Assembly: GCA_030549495.1 (NCBI GenBank)
Contig: JAUIRK010000649.1
Coordinates: 186,001 to 250,000 of the forward strand
DNA from: Nectonema munidae
Taxonomy: Eukaryota > Nematomorpha > Nectonematoida > Nectonematidae
Reading direction: 5' to 3'
DNA: 64,000 nt
A program made the position numbers and the translations under genes. Each line of letters begins with the position of its first letter. Positions within the stretch are counted from its first letter, which is position 1. Positions 57,281-64,000 of the stretch are shown here, one piece after another. The notes beneath the pieces were generated by a model. It made no database searches and was not told where the DNA came from. It was given only the letters and a program-made list of their open reading frames with translations.

Positions 57281-57900
57281 TGGTGTAGTTGCTGCAGTAA
57301 GAACTCATCTGCGAGATGACACCTGCTAACGAGAGTTCAAGCTGAAGAAGAACCTCAATCAAGTTCATCCAGTAAGGCTTTTGCTTACTTCAAAATGAAA
57401 GAACACTAGCTCAAGCGATCCATAATGAATAATAATAGAACCTGAGTTCTCTTCCAAGAAGCAAAACAAGCCACACACGATTGGATAAATTCTCGTTAAA
57501 TCTTCTAGAGTCTGCTTGATCAGTGTCAACAAGATTAATCAGATAAGTCCCTAACAAGATAGGCAAGCTGCTAATCGATCATCACTACATCAAATTTCAG
57601 GTGATGGACAGAACCCGACTCTTTGCCATCCATCTCGACGAATCCAAAGAGGGCGCACAGTTTTGTGCTTATGCTTGATCCATCTCGAAAAACTGATAAC
57701 ATCTAACAATGAAAATCTATTTCGTTGAATTCTTGGAGCTCATTAACAACAGTTCAGCCAAAGATAAGTTTCAGGAACAAGAAGAGTTCAGCTGCTCTAA
57801 CAACTCGACCAAAATTCTTTTGGCTTTTTCTCTGAAATCAGTGAATTCGTCCTGAATAATCTCATTCTTTTCTCATCGACTTTAAAATGTATCTGAGTGC
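57280..57900 (+). pseudogene. hAT (ZBED/SCAND3-like) transposase fragment
   Basis: Frame pieces include DRTRLFAIHLDESKEGAQFC (57608-57667), which corresponds to the FAIQLDESTD first catalytic Asp block of this hAT group. It is preceded by IGKLLIDHHYIKFQ, and IYFVEFLELINNSSAKDKF follows. Stops and frame changes between the pieces mark a dead copy. It covers a different part of the protein from the fragment at 36449-36769. Confidence 0.55.
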
Positions 57901-59536
57901 ATTTTCACAAGGCTTATTAAGGTAAGGGGCATGGTAGGTTAAAATACTTAAAACGTTGGGGAACCACTCTTGTATGGTGAGAGAATGTTCCTGAGTTTTT
58001 TTTTTAAAAAATATGAATTGTAATCTGTGAAGATGTATTTTTTGTTGACTTTAATAGAAATGAAAAAATCATTGAAATATTTTTCTCTTTCGTAATCTTG
58101 GCTCGCGATTATGTTTTAGAAATAATTAGTGGATGTTCCCATCAATCGTTTGATTTGGGAAGGTGTTTTCTCTAAGTTTTTGTCTCATGTCTTTAGGGTG
58201 CGAGTAAAAAGAGTTCTGCATACGAAGAAATTTGTTCAAATATTTGTGTGTGTGTGTGTGTGTTTTTCTTATATTAAACGCTTATTGACATATACCTTGA
58301 TTGCCTGTTTTTAATTTGCAGTCTAGAAATTTCCTTTTTCTACTCGGTGGTATTTTAAGTTGGTATCAAACTTTCATGAGTATTGAGCATAAATATTTGC
58401 ATATGGAGTAAAAAGGGGAATTTGTGAAGGTCAAGATTGGTCTGAGTGATACCTTTTCTTTATGCATTCCAGGTACCCCATATAAATTGGAGAAAAATGA
58501 AAAGTGTGAATAATAAAAATTTGTTTTCGAAATTGTTTGGGGAATTGGCTTTCACCATTATTACTTTTTTTGTATGTTCGTTTCTCTGACAATAATGAAT
58601 AGTTTTCGGTGTCGAGAATAATGAAGGAGGATATATCCTTGTCAGCAGTGCATACGTTTCTAGTTTCGTCGTTTTTTTAGGCAAATCTTTTCCTTATCAG
58701 TTAGGTTTGTGAGTTTGTAATAACTAGAAGTTTTAAGACACTCCTTTTTCTTTGTATTGTGTAATACAAAGAATAAAAAATAGCTTGTTATTGAATATTT
58801 TAGTTGATACATTTTAAATTTGATCCTAATTTCAGAAGATCCAATTTATCTTAGGTTAAAGGGGTTTACGATAAATTAGTGACCCACTTGTAAAATATTA
58901 ACAAATAGTTTGATATCATTAGGCTTTTCCTTGAGGAACCATAAGTTTCATTGGAGAATTTCATTTTTGTGTCGTTTAATTTGATTATATTTACATGTAA
59001 GTAGATGAACGTGTCTTTGCCGATTAAGAATTTTTAATTAGACGTTTCTTGAAACCTTTTTAGAGATAAATTGTAGGGTTTATTGTGCACTGTGATGATA
59101 AACGTTGTCTCAAACACTTAATGATGAAGTTTCGGTAAATGGGCTTGGATTCAAAAGTTGAAAATATGTTGGTTCTGCATTTAAATTCTTTACGGATTAC
59201 TTGGTTATGAATTCAGATGTTTTAAAATTTTATAGAAAAATGAGATGAGTTAAGTTTACAATAGGTTCGACTAATTCTCTTTATAACGACATCAAAATTC
59301 TTTTTAAGTTAAAAGCCAAAGATATAGGTTGTTCCATTTGCAAATTTCAGTAAAAAAAAAGATTTTAGTTTAAAAGGAGTTCTTCCTCTCTTGTTATCTT
59401 CAGGTCTTCGTAATTTTTTTTCTTTATTTTTTATTTTTGGAGGAATCTTTTAGACAGAAGAGAGCAAAAGCACACTGAATCTAACTCTGACTTGATTCAG
59501 TCTTTGAAGTTAAAACTTAAGAAAAATACTCCAAAA
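57900..59536. other. Noncoding stretch
   Basis: Nothing identified apart from a (TG)n run at 58245-58262. Confidence 0.4.
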
Positions 59537-60442
59537 CAGGCTTCTTCAACCCAAAATGGGCTCATTTTGGGCCCTGAGAAAAGCGATTTGGGCCCCATTA
59601 CTTTTCATCAGACTTCAAAAGTTAAAAGTTTTCGAATGAAACTTTTATAATCTTTAATTAAAAAATCTTTAACAATAAAAAGCATATATTTTGACATCGA
59701 TTACAAAAATTAAAGTATTGTGCTTCTTCCCTTTACACTTTCAGGCATAATGTGACACTGGTGTCCCAAACAAAAAATTACAATGAAAAAAAAATGAGCA
59801 AGGGACTACTTTTTAGTAATATAACCTTCATTTCAATTTATTTATATCAAAATTGTGAATTTTTTTTCAAATTTTTCGGGTCAAAATTTTTTCAAAGTGG
59901 GAAAAAAAATGGAAACTAAAGTGATACGATTAAATTTATACAACGCCGAAACGGTAAGTATTCGGTGGTATTTTGATAAAAAAATGTTAAATCAAGTTTT
60001 TTCAAATGTATTCTTTATAGAATCATTAATTTTATCTGAAATTCTTTTTTTAATTAGCTATTTTTTTACTTTTTTGTTTGGGACTTCAGTGTCCTATCAT
60101 GCCTTGAGGAACAATTATAAATGTCCATATAATAAGATACATAAATACAAATTTTTATAAGATGTGAATGACGATACTTAGAAATGACATCCAAAGACAC
60201 AAAAAATAATAGATCATATATCAATAATTTGACAGCTATCCTAATCTTTTTCTTTCTTGTCTGTGTGAGAGTAGATATCACCAGTTTAAACAATTTTAGC
60301 TGTCAAATGTGCTAACATATGTGTTTTCTATATTTTGTGTCTCTGTGTTGAATCCCTTGGAAGTTGGAACCTGCACGACTTGTTAGCATTTATAGTAGAC
60401 TAATTTTAACAACTCTAAAAAAGGGAGGGTTAAAGAACCCTG
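59537..60442. mobile_element. hAT element (906 bp) with exact target duplication
   Basis: It starts CAGGCTTCTTCAACCC and ends with the inverse of CAGGGTTCTTTAACCC. Exact CTCCAAAA repeats flank it (59529-59536 and 60443-60450). No transposase motif inside. It contains a second pair of inverted repeats at 59743-60104. Confidence 0.85.
59743..60104. mobile_element. Inverted-repeat element nested in the hAT
   Basis: The ends AGGCATAATGTGACACTG and AGGCATGATAGGACACTG (inverse) continue through GTCCCAAACAAAAAA, about 35 bp at roughly 80-85 percent. The superfamily is unknown and no target duplication is clear. It may be a separate insertion or a subterminal palindrome of the hAT. Confidence 0.55.
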
Positions 60443-61839
60443 CTCCAAAATATCAATATCAAATAAAATGGATTTACCCACTTTAGTTATAAACATTTTT
60501 ATGTTGTCAAAATACGCTTATTGATAAACTTATTAATAAAACAACAGAACCTCTTTCAACTCTTAAGAATATTCCCTATTTTAATGTGTCTTATGCTCAA
60601 GTAAACAATTTTTTACAATGTTTTGTTTTTGAACAATCTATTTTTACATATGTTGTTAAATTTTATTTTTTTGGTGTGACAAGAACCTAATTGATTTGCT
60701 CCACCTTCATTTTATATTTCAGATTATTTTTATAATTCTTTTTTCTAAAACTAATAATAATAAAGTAGTTAGTTCATTTCATAACTCTAAAGTAAATTTG
60801 TTTTAACCCTGCTAATTGCATTAAAGTCAAAACTAACATCATTAAGCGTGTCCAAACTAAAATTAATGATATTAATATTTAAACCAAAAAAAATAAATTA
60901 GAAATTAAAATTTTAAATCAGTAGGGTGCATTAACCTTGAAAACATGTACGACAAAATATTAGCTAAAAAAAAGATAAATTTAAACTTATTGATCCTAAG
61001 TAATATAGGCCGATAATTCTCATTAAAAATGTTTCCAAAGCTCTTACTGACAGTGATTTAACTACATCAATTTTTGCAACTATAATGTTGCTTTGTTAGG
61101 TGGTATTTCACAATAAAAACTATTAAGGCAACGCATAAATTCTTCAACTTAACGATCATTGAATCTTCAAATCGCGAAGTTCTAATTCAATCTTTTGCGG
61201 ATAAACAGCAAATTAAATAAAAGCAATAAAATTCTTTTATGATCATTTTGGAAAATTTAGTCATACTCATATATACTAATCCTAAGTGTCTAAGTGTTGG
61301 ATATTAGGCCATACAAGTAAAGTATGTGTTTCAATCTCTATGTGCAGCAGTAATTGTCAGGGCACTCACCTTTACAATGATCAAATGTGTCCAATTTTGA
61401 AAAATGCTGAAGATCAAACTCTCAAAAGACTGAAGATAAATCCTAATTAAATTAAAACTCCATATCAATCTGAGAAAATTCTTAATTGCCTTTAATAATA
61501 ATTAACTGATTTTTTTACAAGATTTTAATTACGATTTAATAATTCTTATTAACGGCCCTGTTTGTATAAAGATACATTTCCTTTTATTTCCCTACCAAAT
61601 TGTACTGTGTTACATAGCAATTTTCTCAATAGATCTGTTGTGCCCGACCTCTCTAATGACTTTATCACTACAGCGTTATGTCTTATAAATTCTCACTCTT
61701 TTTTCTGCATATCTATCTATTTTTCACCTTATTCTAACAGCTAACTCCTATATGAAATTTTTCTTCTCATATGTGTTACATAAAAGTGCTAAATGTTGGG
61801 GAGACCGAATGATAACTCCGACATTCTCAAGTTTAATAA

Positions 61840-61967
61840 CCCATTTAAGACCAAGCAAAGCGGACGATATCTAAAAAACGCAGACGATTTATATTCAAAA
61901 TCATTGAAAAAAGCAGACGAAGATGAAATTACTTATGTTCCAAAATAGGAACATTGGTCGTAAATGG
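61840..61967. mobile_element. TTAA-type MITE inserted in the LINE
   Basis: CCCATTTAAGACCAAGCAAA at the left and ATTGGTCGTAAATGG at the right. The interior GACGATATCTAAAAAACGCA is almost the same as at 3878. Flanks are AATAA and TTTAA. Confidence 0.75.
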
Positions 61968-62911
61968 TTTAAGATATGATATCCTTTTTGAATCTCATAT
62001 TGATCTTTCCCCATGTTCCGATTTTAAGGAACGAGCCTTGTTCTTCTTATGACATCGATATATTTTCTGAAAGTTTGAACAACTGTTTATATGCTACTTT
62101 GGAAGACCATGTTTTAAAGTGAAGTGCAAAGAGGACCGTTAGGGCCAGGCTTTACACAATCTGCGGAAAAGAGTAAGATATGCATATAAGAAATTCAAGA
62201 AGTCAAGAACTGATGATAAATTTTTACAGGAAAAAAATACTCTATTATAAAAAGGTAGAATGGCAAATCTCCTTTTAACAATAATAATATTTGGAAGAAA
62301 ATTAACTCCCTCCAAAAATCCTTTTAATAATGGTGAGGAGAAAATTTTTATACTGACTCTAATGCACTCCAAATCCTTGACCACTTTTTCCTTTCACATC
62401 TCAATGCTTTATGCCGTCTTTATCGTTTAAAGAAAATTTTAGTTTTGAAAGCTCCTTTTTGCTTTAAAAACTTGCGCTTAAAATCAGCTCCTGGATATGA
62501 CAGAATCAGAAACATATGGCAGCCCTCCCTCTCATCGAAAAAACAACTTCTTACTTTGCTCAACGCCATTCTTTCTTACAGCCACTTCCGTAATATATTC
62601 AAACGCGGCGAAATCATTTTAATTTCCAAGAAAAGATTACTCACAATCAAATCGAAAACTACCGTCCTATCACCTTACTTCCTTGTCTAGGTAAACTTTG
62701 TCGAAAAATAATACGCTTTCGACTGTTGTTAGATCATATCAAATTGCCTTAATAAATTTCAATGTGCATGTCTTCCAACGATTCTCTGAAGTCGCAATTG
62801 ATAGAATAATTTCCGTTGTGTTTAACTGTTTTGAATGTAATTTGAGTCTAACGTCTTTTTTTATTTACTTTCAAGGGGCATTCAATTGGCAATTTTTAAA
62901 ATCTTACTTAA

Positions 62912-63015
62912 CCCATTAAGTACCATAGAAATCAGACGATATTTAAAAAAAACGCAGACGATTTATATTCAAAGTCATTGAAAAAAGCAGAAGAGATTTT
63001 ATTTAATTAAGGAAT
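62912..63015. mobile_element. TTAA-type MITE in the LINE, right end damaged
   Basis: TTAA at 62908-62911, then CCCATTAAGTACC and the ACGCAGACGATTTATATTC block, nearly identical to 3878. The right terminus is unrecognisable, so the end is approximate. Confidence 0.62.
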
Positions 63016-64000
63016 CAGCATAAAAAATTGGCATGTTCTACACCCGAAGGAACGTGTATTTCAGATTTCCTTTTCATAATTCTTATCGATTGTCTACTTG
63101 ACTTTTTAAAAAGCAATAATTGTTTTTTTCCAAAGATTTTCTGAAGATTTGGTAGTTAGGGTTATTGGTCCTAATCCAACACCCAATCTATTGGATCTCG
63201 ATAAAATCTTAAGAAAAGTTATTCACTTTGCCTCCCTTCTCAATCTTAATGATAAAAAATACTCTCTGATGAATTTCTCAAAAAAAACCTGAGATGCCCT
63301 GAACTTTATTTTAATAACGAACAATACTACCTTTCCATCTCAGTTAAATACCTTAGAATTTTTTTCACTACAAAATTGAATTGGAAAATTAAGTTTGAGA
63401 AAAATTTCCACAAAAGTTTTTTTCAAGCAAAAAAAAAACTTTTTTTTTTAAATATTAAAAATATTTGTTTAGGTTTAGTAGCCTTTTTTACTCTATTTTC
63501 CAACACCAAAGGCACTTATTTCTATCACATCTCTTATTTCATCTCTACTTTACCTTTTCGAAAAACTAATTTTAACAAGAAAGCTACCATTTATTTTTAA
63601 GAATCCTAGTTATTGCAATTTTCGGCTATCTTACTCCCCTGAGAAGTTCGTCTCTAACTTTGACTTCTTTTAGCGACACTTTTTTAAATATTTCAACACT
63701 TTTTTTACATCCAAATTCTCTCAAGAACCTTTCAAAAAAACATTCGACCCCTTAATAAGTAGCCTCTCGGTTCAAACTTCAATATTCTCTTCAAAAACAA
63801 AAGCATTTAATTTTTGTCAAAAAGACATAAACTCATCAAATTATCTTATTTTACTGATAGTTCTTATGATCCTATCTCTGGATCATTTGCAGTTTTTTAC
63901 CCTAGGTATTTTAAGCTGATATTCTTTAATTTGTTCAACACTGGAAATTTCTCAAAAGAAAAACAGCATGAATGTTGATTTAAATGAGCTTAAATGAAAT

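Larger units (their letters stand above)
61270..63990 (+). mobile_element. I/jockey-group LINE, broken, runs off window end
   Basis: Order of parts: ORF1 gag-like zinc knuckles KCWILGHTSKVC and CSSNCQGTHLYNDQMCP (61292-61405). Endonuclease end FITTALCLINSHSFFCISIY then FSPYSNS (about 61660-61740). Linker LHNLRKRVRYAYKKFKKSRT (about 62155-62215). RT entry LRLKSAPGYDRI (62470-62505) with degraded RT after it. FTDSSYDPISGSFAVFYP (63854-63907) resembles the RNase H start, typical of I/R1-group LINEs. Many stops and frame breaks. Two MITE copies have landed inside it (61840-61967 and 62912-63015). Confidence 0.65.

Overview
This window is eukaryotic DNA, most likely from an invertebrate animal. 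The evidence is spliced genes with GT-AG introns (67 bp to 3.8 kb), metazoan-type proteins (a PM20D1-like M20 peptidase and a Nup153-type nucleoporin), very AT-rich spacer DNA, and a dense mix of DNA transposons and LINEs. I cannot name the species. The composition would fit an AT-rich arthropod such as a parasitic copepod, but that is a guess.

Host genes are few. On the minus strand, 385-681 reads as a 98-residue terminal exon of an unidentified protein. Also on the minus strand, 2263-3771 is a complete 502-residue PM20D1-like peptidase in one exon. On the plus strand, a Nup153 homologue runs from about 41.0 kb to 52.5 kb. Six coding exons (42228-43374, 44601-44677, 44745-44876, 45579-45713, 46427-46612, 50384-52468) join in one consistent frame. 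They give 1253 residues with the N-terminal amphipathic helix, an SPFYPGK motif, one RanBP2-type zinc finger, an FG/FxF-rich tail and a basic C-terminus. The first coding exon is only tentatively placed.

The rest is repeat territory. At 3.8-9.7 kb there are short TTAA-flanked elements, a hAT-derived element carrying a smaller foldback inside it, decayed hAT transposase, and a hAT element with clean ends. A hAT C-terminal ORF lies at about 12.1-12.8 kb. From about 14.6 to 36 kb the DNA is extremely AT-rich and gene-free. It holds a broken jockey/CR1-like LINE (17.2-19.6 kb), a Merlin transposon beside a Merlin-like miniature element (22.3-24.1 kb), two satellite-like arrays of about 150 bp units (24.9-26.6 and 27.2-27.8 kb), an RTE-like LINE (27.9-29.3 kb), a CR1/L2 LINE tail (31.8-32.0 kb) and recent direct duplications (32.2-34.6 kb). 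A hAT carrying a C-terminal transposase domain lies at 36.3-37.4 kb, followed by tRNA-like SINE candidates. The last nup153 intron carries a dead Tc1/IS630-like transposase. Downstream of nup153 there are further hAT elements and a LINE with gag-like zinc knuckles, RT and a probable RNase H start that runs off the end of the window.

Seven insertions have exact 8-bp target duplications (five hAT, two Merlin-type). Several nestings let insertion order be read directly. I found no CRISPR array, operon, rRNA or convincing functional tRNA.
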